From Oceanibacterium hippocampi (lineage in GTDB: Bacteria > Pseudomonadota > Alphaproteobacteria > Sneathiellales > Sneathiellaceae), in NCBI RefSeq assembly GCF_900172325.1, contig NZ_FWFR01000002.1:496001-560000 (forward strand): 64,000 nt of DNA, given 5' to 3'. The position numbers were made by a program, and so were the translations under genes. Numbering within the stretch: the stretch's first letter is position 1; each line of letters starts with the position of its first letter. Shown piece after piece: positions 47,160-55,265 of the stretch. The notes under the pieces are model-generated. The model saw nothing but the letters and a program-made list of their open reading frames with translations, did no database searches and was not told the DNA's origin.

Positions 47160-47855
47160 TCAGGCCGCCATGTCGAAAAGCAGGGCCTCGGCATTGTCGT
47201 TCGCCACGAATTCGAGGCTGTCGAGATCGTCGATCGCCGCACCGTCGCCAGCGGCCAGCCGGGTCCCGTTGACCAGCATCTGCCCCGCCGTCGACTGCAC
47301 CCAGGCGATCCGGCCGGGTCGCAACGAATGACGCAGCGCCTTTCCCGGTTCGGGACGAACCACGTAGAGATCCGCGTCGCGATGGATGGTGACCGATCCG
47401 TCCCGCCCGTCCCGGCTGCCAATCAGCCGGATTCCGGGCGTGTCGAGATCGACCGCCTTCTCCTCGTAGCCCGGTGCGAGACCCTTCCGTTCCGGCTCGA
47501 TCCAGATCTGCAGGAAGTGAACCGCCTCGGTTTCGGAGGCATTGAACTCGCTATGGCGAATCCCGGTGCCCGCGCTCATGCGCTGGATCTGGCCGCGCCG
47601 GATGACCGAGCCGCTGCCCAGCGTGTCGCGATGGGCAAGCGCGCCGTTGAGGACAAAGGAGATGATCTCCATGTCGCGGTGGCCATGCTCGCCGAACCCG
47701 GCGCCGGGGACGACCTTGTCCTCGTTGATCACGCGAAGCGGGCCATGCCCCATGTGCTGCGGATCGAAATAGCGACCGAACGAGAAGCTGTGCTTCGAGT
47801 GCAGCCAGTCCAGACGCTCGACTCCGCGTTCCGCCGCGCTTCTTTTTGCGATCAT
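47160..47855 (-). CDS. Pirin-family cupin protein
   Basis: The 231-residue bicupin has the pirin metal-binding region GEHGHRDMEIISFVLNG and the block SAGTGIRHSEFNASETEAVHFLQIWI. Members include redox-responsive proteins and quercetin dioxygenases such as YhhW. The ATG at 47855 follows AAGGAG. It is divergent from the glycosyltransferase cluster and 59 bp ahead of the DoxX gene; pirin and DoxX are often neighbours. Confidence 0.92.
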   Translation of the reverse strand: MIAKRSAAERGVERLDWLHSKHSFSFGRYFDPQHMGHGPLRVINEDKVVPGAGFGEHGHRDMEIISFVLNGALAHRDTLGSGSVIRRGQIQRMSAGTGIRHSEFNASETEAVHFLQIWIEPERKGLAPGYEEKAVDLDTPGIRLIGSRDGRDGSVTIHRDADLYVVRPEPGKALRHSLRPGRIAWVQSTAGQMLVNGTRLAAGDGAAIDDLDSLEFVANDNAEALLFDMAA

Positions 47856-48020
47856 TGTCCGTCTCCTTGCCTGCCGGCGATTGACCCGCCGGTCGTTCCA
47901 TGGGCAATAGGTGGGGAAAAGCCTAATGCGGACAATCACGCAAGATAGCACCACACTGTCTCCTCTCGATGTACAATCGGACAAGCGAGGGAATATCGCG
48001 ACCGCCGGAATGATGCGGGC

Positions 48021-48050
48021 TTTACACTTTCGTATAGGACAGCGCATACC
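48021..48050 (+). promoter_or_regulatory. Possible promoter for the glycosyltransferase cluster
   Basis: TTTACA (48021-48026) and CATACC (48045-48050) are separated by 18 bp, 37 bp before the first gene of the cluster. The -10 is a poor match, so this is tentative. Confidence 0.3.
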
Positions 48051-48086
48051 CTTTAACGAGCGTCCGTCCGAGGAGGCGAGGTCGAA

Positions 48087-49232
48087 TTGAGGGTTCTGAT
48101 CCTTTGCTACGAGTTCCCGCCGCTTGGTGGAGGGGGCGCGAAAGTCGTCGCGGGCCTGTCGCGACAGCTCGTGCTGGATGGCCACGAAGTCGACATTCTC
48201 ACGTCGGGCTGGAAGGATCTCCCGCCGAAGGAAACCATCGCGGGCGCCATCGTCCACAGGGTCAGGACGATCCGCGGCCGGGCCGACCGCACGTCGCCCC
48301 TGGAGCTTGCCGCCTACGCGATCTCGGTCATCCCCACGCTGCGGCGCCTCCTGCGGGAACGTTCCTATGACGTCTGCAATTGTCACTTCATCTTTCCCGA
48401 TGGCGTGCTCATACCCCTGATGAAGCGTTGGTCGGACATCCCGATCGTCCTGACCGCGCACGGATCGGATGTGCCGGGCTACAACCCGGAACGCTTCCGC
48501 CTCCTGCACGCGGTGCTGGCGCCGCTGTGGAACTGGGTCGTCGACCGCGCCGACCTGATCGTCTGCCCCTCGCCGACGCTTCGACGACTCATCGTTTCGC
48601 GACGCCCGAAGGCAAGGACCGTGATCATACCCAACGGATTCGATCCGGCCCGGTTCAAGCCGTCGTCCGAACGTGTCCCGCGCATTCTTGCCGTTTCACG
48701 GCTCTTCAGGCGCAAGGGCATCCAGGACCTGATCGAAGCCTTCGCCGGACTCGACACGCCCTACGAACTCGATATCGTCGGTGACGGGCCCAATCGCCAG
48801 GCGCTGGAGAAGCAGGCCCGCGCGTCGAAGGCGCCGATCCGGTTCCGCGGGTGGCTCGACAACGACAGTCCCGACCTGAAGGCTCTCTTCGAGACCTCCT
48901 CGGTGTTCGCATTGCCGTCGACGGCGGAGAATTTCCCGGTCTCCCTGCTCGAAGCGATGGCGAGCGGGACGGCGATCGTGACGACAAAGGGCACAGGTTG
49001 TGCCGATGTGACCGGCGACACCGCCCTTCTCGTCGAACCGGGCGATGTCGACGGGCTGCGCGCGGCGCTTGTCCGCCTGACGACCGACAAGGCCTTGCGC
49101 GCCAGGCTCGGCGAGGCGGGCCGGCTTCGCCTGCAACAGAATTTCACCTGGTCCCATGTGGCGGTGCAGTATGTCGATGCCTTTCGCCGGGCGTCGCCCG
49201 ATCGTCCGCCGTCCGCCGCCTTGTCGCGATGA
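48087..49232 (+). CDS. GT4-family glycosyltransferase
   Basis: The 381-residue GT-B enzyme transfers a sugar from a nucleotide donor. N-terminal signature: LCYEFPPLGGGGAKVVAGLS. The C-terminal domain has AVSRLFRRKGIQDLIEAF, LDIVGDGPNRQALE and the donor-site segment PSTAENFPVSLLEAMASGTAIV with the conserved Glu pair. It begins with TTG at 48087 behind GAGGAGG. The stop overlaps the start of the membrane protein gene by four bases. Donor and acceptor are unknown. Confidence 0.9.
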   Translation: MRVLILCYEFPPLGGGGAKVVAGLSRQLVLDGHEVDILTSGWKDLPPKETIAGAIVHRVRTIRGRADRTSPLELAAYAISVIPTLRRLLRERSYDVCNCHFIFPDGVLIPLMKRWSDIPIVLTAHGSDVPGYNPERFRLLHAVLAPLWNWVVDRADLIVCPSPTLRRLIVSRRPKARTVIIPNGFDPARFKPSSERVPRILAVSRLFRRKGIQDLIEAFAGLDTPYELDIVGDGPNRQALEKQARASKAPIRFRGWLDNDSPDLKALFETSSVFALPSTAENFPVSLLEAMASGTAIVTTKGTGCADVTGDTALLVEPGDVDGLRAALVRLTTDKALRARLGEAGRLRLQQNFTWSHVAVQYVDAFRRASPDRPPSAALSR

Positions 49233-50215
49233 GCCGCCTGCTGGCCATCCCGGGTCTCAAGATTGCCGTGGGGCTCGGTCTCCTCGCCCTTATCCTGACT
49301 CAGATCCCGCTCGACGAACTCGGCCGGAGCCTGATCGGGCTCGATCCCCTCCCGCTCGTGGCCGGGATCGTCGTCGTATTCGCCATGCGCCTTTTCGCCG
49401 CCGCCCGCCTGCGGCTGATCCTGCGGCGATTCGATTTTCACGCGTCGGTCGCCAGCATTTTCGCCATCAATCTCCGGACCGCCTATTTCTCCTTCTTCCT
49501 GCCCGGCCATCTGGCCGGCGGGGCGGCGAAATGGTACCTCCTGAAGCGACGCGGCACGGGCGGCGCGAACGCCCTTGTCGGGATCGTCTATGACCGACTG
49601 AACGAGGTCTCTTCGCTGGTCGCAATCGGCTTCGCCGCCAGCCTGATGATCGGCGACATCCCCGGCGGCGACGCCATCCGGCTTACTTTCGCCGCGCTTT
49701 TCGCGGCCATCGTCATCGCCCAGATGGCGATCCTCAACGAACGCTTCCTCGTCCTGTCCAGGGCGCTTGCCGAAAGGATCGGGCTCGTCCGGCTGCCGCT
49801 GTTCGCCCGGATCTTCGACAAGCTCGCCGACAGTTCCCGCGCCTTTCACGATCTGCCGATCGGCTGGCGCGCGTGGATCTGGAGCTATGCGCTGCTGGGC
49901 CACACCGTCGGCATCGGCTCCTACGCCCTCTTCTCGCATGCCGTCGGCCTCGATCTTGCCATCGTCGACCTCGCCTGGGTGAGAAGCGCGGTCGCGATCG
50001 TCGGCCTGTTGCCGCTGACCTTCGCCGGCCTCGGCGTCCGCGAGGGTACGCTGATCGTCCTGCTCGGCGCCTATGGCATCGGCGCGGTCGAGGCGGTCGC
50101 CTTTTCCCTCACGCTCTTCCTCCGGCTGGTGGTGGTCAGCGCCGCGGGCGGCCTCCTGCTGGTTTGCGATCTTGCCCGGGAGCGCAACAGCGCCGTCCCG
50201 GACAGGTCCGAGTAA
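49229..50215 (+). CDS. UPF0104/LPG-synthase-type integral membrane protein
   Basis: The 328-residue protein has about eight membrane segments and family motifs AINLRTAYFSFFLPGHLAGG, GIVYDRLNEVSSLVAIGF and LLPLTFAGLGVREGTLIVLLG. Proteins of this family form the membrane part of lysyl-phosphatidylglycerol synthase or act in glycan export; here the soluble synthase domain is absent. It sits between two glycosyltransferases and may move a lipid-linked intermediate across the membrane, which is inference. Confidence 0.85.
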   Translation: MSRLLAIPGLKIAVGLGLLALILTQIPLDELGRSLIGLDPLPLVAGIVVVFAMRLFAAARLRLILRRFDFHASVASIFAINLRTAYFSFFLPGHLAGGAAKWYLLKRRGTGGANALVGIVYDRLNEVSSLVAIGFAASLMIGDIPGGDAIRLTFAALFAAIVIAQMAILNERFLVLSRALAERIGLVRLPLFARIFDKLADSSRAFHDLPIGWRAWIWSYALLGHTVGIGSYALFSHAVGLDLAIVDLAWVRSAVAIVGLLPLTFAGLGVREGTLIVLLGAYGIGAVEAVAFSLTLFLRLVVVSAAGGLLLVCDLARERNSAVPDRSE

Positions 50216-50220
50216 CCGCG

Positions 50221-51312
50221 GTGAAGGTCTGCCTGATCTGCGTCGAGTTCTTCGCCTGGGGCAAATACGGCGGCTTCGGCCGCTCGGCCCGTTTCATCGG
50301 CAGGAAGCTGGTCGAGAGAGGTATCGAGGTGACCGCCGTCGTGCCGCAGCGGCCGGGACAGGGGCCCGTCGAAGAGGTCGACGGTGTCCGCGTGCTCGCC
50401 TATCCGCCGAATGCCCCCTGGCGCGCCGCCGCCCTCTTCCGCGACTGCGATGCCGACATCTATCACTCGCAGGAAGCCTCGCTCGCCTCCTATCTTGCCC
50501 AGCATGCGATGCCGGACCGGCGGCACGTCATCACCTTTCGCGATCCCAAGTTTCTCGCCGACTGGCTGATCGAACTCCGCCACCCGTCCCGAAGCCGACT
50601 GAAGACCCTTGCCGCCTGGATGTTCGAGCGCAACCCGCTTGTCGGCCGGGCGATCCGGCACGCCGATCGCCTGTTTGCCTGCGCGCCGCACGGGATCGAC
50701 GCGCTCAACCGCCGGTTCGCCAGCGTCGGGCCGATCGAGTTTCTCGGTTCGCCGATCCGCATCCCGCAACGGCTGCCCACGAAGGCGGAACAGCCGACCG
50801 TGCTGTTCGTCGCCCGCTGGGACCGGCGGAAACGGCCACAGCTGTTCTTCGAACTCGCGAAAGTCTTCCCGGAGGTGCAGTTCATTGCCGCCGGCGCCAG
50901 CCAGGATGCCGGATGGGACGCCGCGTTGCGGGCCCGGTACGGCAACCTGCCCAATCTCGAACTCACCGGATTCATCGACCAGTTCGAAACCGGGCGTCTC
51001 GAAGCGCTCTTTGCGAAGGCGTGGATCTTCGTCAACACCGCCGCGCGGGAAGGCTTGCCGACATCCTTCCTGGAAGCGATGGCGCACGGCTGCGCGCTGT
51101 TGAGTTTCGTCGATCCGTCCGGGGTCGCGAGCAAATTCGGCTATCATGCCGGCGAAGACGATTTCGCGGCCGGCGTGAAGACCCTGCTGACCGGCGATGC
51201 CTGGCGCGCGCGCGGCGAGGCCGGCCGGGACTACGTGTCGGAGAGGTTCGAGGAAGATCGCGTCATCGATCGCCATCTGGCGATCTATCGCGAACTCCTC
51301 GGCGGCCCCTGA
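50221..51312 (+). CDS. Second GT-B glycosyltransferase
   Basis: The 363-residue protein begins at a GTG (50221) with VCLICVEFFAWGKYGGFGRS, the N-terminal GT4 loop. The C-terminal domain contains VLFVARWDRRKRPQLFFELA, LTGFIDQFETGRLEALFAKA and the donor-site segment NTAAREGLPTSFLEAMAHG. Only five bases separate it from the membrane protein gene. The two glycosyltransferases differ clearly in sequence, so they probably add different sugars. Confidence 0.87.
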   Translation: MKVCLICVEFFAWGKYGGFGRSARFIGRKLVERGIEVTAVVPQRPGQGPVEEVDGVRVLAYPPNAPWRAAALFRDCDADIYHSQEASLASYLAQHAMPDRRHVITFRDPKFLADWLIELRHPSRSRLKTLAAWMFERNPLVGRAIRHADRLFACAPHGIDALNRRFASVGPIEFLGSPIRIPQRLPTKAEQPTVLFVARWDRRKRPQLFFELAKVFPEVQFIAAGASQDAGWDAALRARYGNLPNLELTGFIDQFETGRLEALFAKAWIFVNTAAREGLPTSFLEAMAHGCALLSFVDPSGVASKFGYHAGEDDFAAGVKTLLTGDAWRARGEAGRDYVSERFEEDRVIDRHLAIYRELLGGP

Positions 51313-51324
51313 AGCGGGAAAGTG

Positions 51325-52893
51325 ATGGCTGAAAGTTCCGCGCAGAAGGTTCTGGTGATCGTCTCGGGCGAAGCCTCTTCCGAGCTTGCCATGAAATGGG
51401 CCCGCTCCGGCGACCTCCCCAATCTTGACCGGCTGATGCGCGCCGGTGTCGCCGGTACGATCGAGGCGCCGGAACCGTTCGTTACCGCGCAGCTCTGGGG
51501 CACCCTGATCAGCGGGCGCACGCCGGGCCATCACGGGCTGTTCGATTTCATGCAGCGCGACACCGACGGCCGGTTTCGGGAAATCGACGGCACGGCGCTG
51601 AAAACGGCGCCGGTCTGGCGACTGGCCGAGGCGGCCGGCCGCACCGCCGGAACGATCAACCTGCCCTTCACCTATCCGCCGGAACGGCTTTCCGGCTTCA
51701 TGATCGCCGGGCAGGACGCGCCGGGCGCGCACCGCTCGATCGCCGAACCGCCGACGCTCTATGACGAAATCGTCCGGACATCGGGCCCCTACCCGCTCAA
51801 GAGCATCTTTCCGGGCGGCCGCGAGAAGGCCGACTATCTCTGGCTCGTCGAGCGGGACTGCGATCGCTGGGTCGACGTCATGGGCCATGTCGTCGACAGC
51901 CGCCCTTGCGACCTGACGATGTGCTATGTCGGTGCGACGGCGATGGCCCAGCATTACTTCTGGGGCGACATGACGGACGAGCGCCCGGACAACCCCTACC
52001 GTGACGTGGTCAAGAGCGCCTTTCTCGGCCTCGACCGCCTTGTCGGGCGACTCGTCGAGGCGTCGGGGCCCGATACGACGGTGTTTGTCGTCTCCGAATG
52101 CGGCGCCGGGCCGCTCGCATCCGGCGTCGATGTGAATGCCTTCCTGGCACAGGCCGGGTTCCTCGCCTTCACGCCCGCGGCGGCGAAAAGCGACGGCGGC
52201 AGGCGGGAACTGTTCGCGAGGCTTCGCTTCCTCGCGCAGAGCCGCCTGCCGGTGGGCGTCAGGACGGCCCTGCTGCGCACGTTGCGCCCCCTGAAAGGCT
52301 GGCTGATGAACCGTTTTGACGGCGCCGATATCGACTGGCAACGGACCCGCGCCTTTTCCCGTGGCGAGGAGGGCCAGATCTTCATCAATCTCAGGGGACG
52401 CGACCCGGAGGGGATCGTCGCGCCCGGCGCGGAATACGAGCGCCTGAGGGCGGAGATCGGCGCGGCGCTGCTCGCCCTTCGCGATCCCGAGACGGGAGAG
52501 CCGGCCGTCTCCTCCGTTCACAGGCGGGAGGACGTGCTGCATGGCCCTGAACTCGATCGGGCGCCCGATCTGCTGGTCCATTGGCGCGGGGGTGAATACA
52601 TGCCGAACGAGAGTGTCAGGCGGTCAGACCAGGTCTTCGGGACCCGCTGGCGGGAAGGCATGGCCTGGCCAACCAGCGGCAGCCATCGACCGGCCGCGAC
52701 GTTCTTTGCCGCAGGCCCGATGATCGCGCCCGGCGCGACGCTCGACGGCGGGCGGCTGATCGACCTGGCGCCGACCTGGCTGCACTGTCTCGGCATAACG
52801 CCGCCGCCAGAGCTGGAAGGCCGCGTGCTGCACGAGATCCTGCATCCGCGACCTGCCCCTGCGGTCGCGACCGACGATCGGAGAATTCCATGA
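51325..52893 (+). CDS. Alkaline-phosphatase-superfamily phosphodiesterase-like protein, active site degraded
   Basis: The 522-residue protein follows the type I phosphodiesterase/nucleotide pyrophosphatase fold from end to end (GDLPNLDRLMRAGVAGT, SGRTPGHHGLFDFMQRDTD, INLPFTYPPERLSGFMIAG). Key positions differ from the family. The first metal Asp region (GLDGA in relatives) reads VSGEAS (Gly15). The nucleophile region WTS reads W58-G59-T60. TDxxQH reads TAMAQH (Ala206, His210 kept). SDHGFG reads SECGAG (Glu258, Cys259). The late His454 (GSHR) is kept. It is therefore probably inactive or altered in chemistry. The ATG at 51325 is preferred to an overlapping GTG at 51322. It lies within the glycosyltransferase cluster. 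Confidence 0.8.
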   Translation: MAESSAQKVLVIVSGEASSELAMKWARSGDLPNLDRLMRAGVAGTIEAPEPFVTAQLWGTLISGRTPGHHGLFDFMQRDTDGRFREIDGTALKTAPVWRLAEAAGRTAGTINLPFTYPPERLSGFMIAGQDAPGAHRSIAEPPTLYDEIVRTSGPYPLKSIFPGGREKADYLWLVERDCDRWVDVMGHVVDSRPCDLTMCYVGATAMAQHYFWGDMTDERPDNPYRDVVKSAFLGLDRLVGRLVEASGPDTTVFVVSECGAGPLASGVDVNAFLAQAGFLAFTPAAAKSDGGRRELFARLRFLAQSRLPVGVRTALLRTLRPLKGWLMNRFDGADIDWQRTRAFSRGEEGQIFINLRGRDPEGIVAPGAEYERLRAEIGAALLALRDPETGEPAVSSVHRREDVLHGPELDRAPDLLVHWRGGEYMPNESVRRSDQVFGTRWREGMAWPTSGSHRPAATFFAAGPMIAPGATLDGGRLIDLAPTWLHCLGITPPPELEGRVLHEILHPRPAPAVATDDRRIP

Positions 52894-53960
52894 AACAGCG
52901 GCCTTTCGGGAACACCGGGATTTCGGTCTCCGAACTCGCGCTCGGCACCTCGCCGCTCGGCGGCGGCATCTTCTACCGCGACGACCGCGAAGCGCTTGCG
53001 GTGCTGCAGGCCGCGCACGACGCCGGCATAAACTATTTCGACACCGGGGAGAGCTACGGCAACGGCCTGCACGAGGAACTGCTCGGCCAGGCATTCGGCA
53101 CATGCCGGGATCGCGTTGTCATCGCCAGCAAGGGCGGCATCCGGATGACCGCGCTCGGCAAGTTTCTGCTGAAGATCCGGCCGCTGATGGCCCCGGCCAA
53201 GGGCCTCCTGCAGCGCCATCGTCGCGCAATCGGGATATTCCGCGACAGGCACAAGCGATACACATTCCGGCCCGAGGATGTCCGGACCTCGCTGGAGGGT
53301 ACGTTGCGGCGCCTGAAAAGCGACTATGTGGACGTCTACCAGTACTACAACGCGAGCGAGAGCCTGTTCGCCCGAGACGATGCCTTCGACGTCATGGAAC
53401 GCTTCAAGGCGGAGGGCAAAATCCGCTTCGGCGGTGCAACCGTGGTCAAGATCGACACCGCCTTCGCGGGCTTGCGGCACCAGGCCATGGACTGCATCCA
53501 GGTTCCGGTGAACTTCCTCGAACAGGTTGCCGTGCAGCGCTTCCTGCCGCTCGCCATGGAAAGCGGCGTCGCGGTGATCGGCCGTTCGCCACTCGCATCC
53601 GGCTTCCTGACCGATACGACCGGTCATATCAAGGCAACCGAATCCTCGCACATCAGCGCGCAGCAGATCGCTGCCCGGCGCGCCCAGGCGGAGGAGGCCC
53701 GAGCACTTGTCGGCAACGGCCGAAGCGTCGCGGAATTCGCGCTCCGGTACGCGCTGCAGGTGGCAGGGGTCTCGACGGTGCTCTTTTCGGTCGTCAACCG
53801 GGAGCAGCTCGCGGCGGATCTGAAGGCGCTCGACGGCGCCCCGCTCAGCCAGGACGAGATCCGCGCGGCCGAGCGGATCGCGCCGCTGCCGCCGGCGGCC
53901 GATGCGACTCCGGCGGAGGCCGCGCCCGGACCGGCCGGCAACACCGGGCGGCAAACGTGA
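52890..53960 (+). CDS. Aldo/keto reductase, first of a tandem pair
   Basis: The 356-residue NAD(P)-linked oxidoreductase has the TIM-barrel start GNTGISVSELALGTSPLGGG. Asp51 and Tyr56 (FDTGESYGNG) and Lys81 (VVIASKGG) of the catalytic tetrad are present, but the His position reads Tyr153 (DVYQYYNASES). The C-terminal cofactor region is RSVAEFALRYALQVAGVSTV. The ATG overlaps the end of the phosphodiesterase-like gene by four bases, and its stop overlaps the next reductase, so all belong to one operon. A sugar or lipid aldehyde is a possible substrate. Confidence 0.88.
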   Translation: MKQRPFGNTGISVSELALGTSPLGGGIFYRDDREALAVLQAAHDAGINYFDTGESYGNGLHEELLGQAFGTCRDRVVIASKGGIRMTALGKFLLKIRPLMAPAKGLLQRHRRAIGIFRDRHKRYTFRPEDVRTSLEGTLRRLKSDYVDVYQYYNASESLFARDDAFDVMERFKAEGKIRFGGATVVKIDTAFAGLRHQAMDCIQVPVNFLEQVAVQRFLPLAMESGVAVIGRSPLASGFLTDTTGHIKATESSHISAQQIAARRAQAEEARALVGNGRSVAEFALRYALQVAGVSTVLFSVVNREQLAADLKALDGAPLSQDEIRAAERIAPLPPAADATPAEAAPGPAGNTGRQT

Positions 53961-55000
53961 TCTATCGCCCGCTCGGCAGCACCGGCATCGAGGTCTCGGC
54001 GCTGGCCCTCGGCGGCTCGACCTTCGGCGGCGGGCTCCACTTCCGTGACGAAACGGCGATGCGGCGGATCGTCGATATCGCGTTCGACGCCGGCGTGACC
54101 TTCTTCGACACCTCGCCCGGCTATGGCCACGGCAACAGCGAGCGGGTGTTCGGCCGGAGCCTGGCCGCCCGTCGCGACAAGGTCGTCATCGCGACCAAGG
54201 GCGGCATGACGCTGAGCCGCCTGGGGGCCCTGGCGATGAAGCTTCGACCGGCACTGGTGCCGGCCCGGGCTCTCCTCAAGCGCGTGCGCCGGGAACTCAA
54301 CCTGATGCGCGATAGCCAGCAGAGCTATTCCTATCGGCCCGACGACATCCGGCGGCACCTCGAGGGCAGCCTGCGGCGGCTCGGCACGGATCATGTCGAT
54401 CTCTATCAGTTCTACAATGTCACCGAGAGCGCGATGGCGCGCGACGACCTGTTCGATGTCATGTCCCGCCTCAAGGAGGAAGGGAAGATCCGTGCCGCCG
54501 GCCTGACCGTGGTGTTCCCGGACGGGCTCGGCCGGGCGGCCGACCTGCCCGGGCTTGATGCCGTCCAGTTCGCGATCAGCCTGCTGGATCGGGACGGGTC
54601 AGCCACTTTCCTTCCGGTCGCGATCGAGCGGAGGATCGGGGTCATCGGCCGGTCGCCGCTCGCCCAGGGCTTCCTGACCTCGGCCGATGGCGAGGTAATG
54701 GGGCACGAAACCTCGCACAGCACGCGGGACCGCCTGCGCGAACGTGCCGACTGCGGCAAGAGCCTGCGGGTACTCGCCCGCGCCGATCGCAGCATGGCGC
54801 AAACCGCGCTTCGTTACGCGCTCGACCTCGACGGCATCTCGACCTGTCTGTTCGCGGTCAGGAGCGAGGCGGAACTGCGCGAGAACCTGGGCGTCCTTGC
54901 CAGCCCGCCCCTGAGTGCGACAGACCTCGCCGAGGTCGAACGTCTGGCACCGATGGCGAAATGCTCGCTCCGCCCGCCCGGGCAAGCGATCGCAACGTAG
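53957..55000 (+). CDS. Aldo/keto reductase, second of a tandem pair
   Basis: The 347-residue paralogue of the preceding gene starts with GTG at 53957 inside the ATP-less overlap GTGA. Asp and Tyr lie in FFDTSPGYGHGNSE, Lys in VVIATKGG, and the usual His is again Tyr153 (DLYQFYNVTES). Shared segments such as RPDDIRRHLEGSLRRLGTD and ARDDLFDVMSRLKEEGKIR show tandem duplication followed by divergence. It closes the cluster; urtA begins 265 bp later. Confidence 0.87.
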   Translation: MIYRPLGSTGIEVSALALGGSTFGGGLHFRDETAMRRIVDIAFDAGVTFFDTSPGYGHGNSERVFGRSLAARRDKVVIATKGGMTLSRLGALAMKLRPALVPARALLKRVRRELNLMRDSQQSYSYRPDDIRRHLEGSLRRLGTDHVDLYQFYNVTESAMARDDLFDVMSRLKEEGKIRAAGLTVVFPDGLGRAADLPGLDAVQFAISLLDRDGSATFLPVAIERRIGVIGRSPLAQGFLTSADGEVMGHETSHSTRDRLRERADCGKSLRVLARADRSMAQTALRYALDLDGISTCLFAVRSEAELRENLGVLASPPLSATDLAEVERLAPMAKCSLRPPGQAIAT

Positions 55001-55092
55001 GCGCGCCCAGCTTCGGGCGAGCGTCGCCTTCTCCGCCGTACCGACGCTGGCCGCGCGGCCGGCGGGAGCCATATCGCCATTCGCTTAATTCC

Positions 55093-55117
55093 TGGGCAGC
55101 CCTTCCCTCCCTGCCCA
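55093..55117. repeat. Inverted repeat between the reductase pair and urtA
   Basis: TGGGCAG and CTGCCCA form a 7-bp stem with an 11-base pyrimidine-rich loop, 93 bp after the reductase stop. It may end the upstream transcript, though no T-tract follows. Confidence 0.35.
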
Positions 55118-55203
55118 AATTCGCGCCACCGACTGGCTTCTGCCCCGGGCCACGGGTGCCGTCCGCCCAAGCATTTCGCCATTTTCTGCGATCGTTGGCG
55201 AAG

Positions 55204-55219
55204 TGGCACATTCCTTGAA
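55204..55219 (+). promoter_or_regulatory. Sigma-54-like promoter element upstream of urtA
   Basis: TGGCACATTCCTTGAA matches the -24/-12 pattern TGGCAC-N5-TTGCA except for the final C of the GC pair, which is A. It would start transcription near 55230, about 36 bases before urtA. Nitrogen-controlled urea operons often use sigma-54 with NtrC, which fits; no NtrC site was firmly identified. Confidence 0.4.
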
Positions 55220-55265
55220 TTCCCATTGTGCAGTGCAAAACAGAATGGGCAAGGAGGCATAATTC

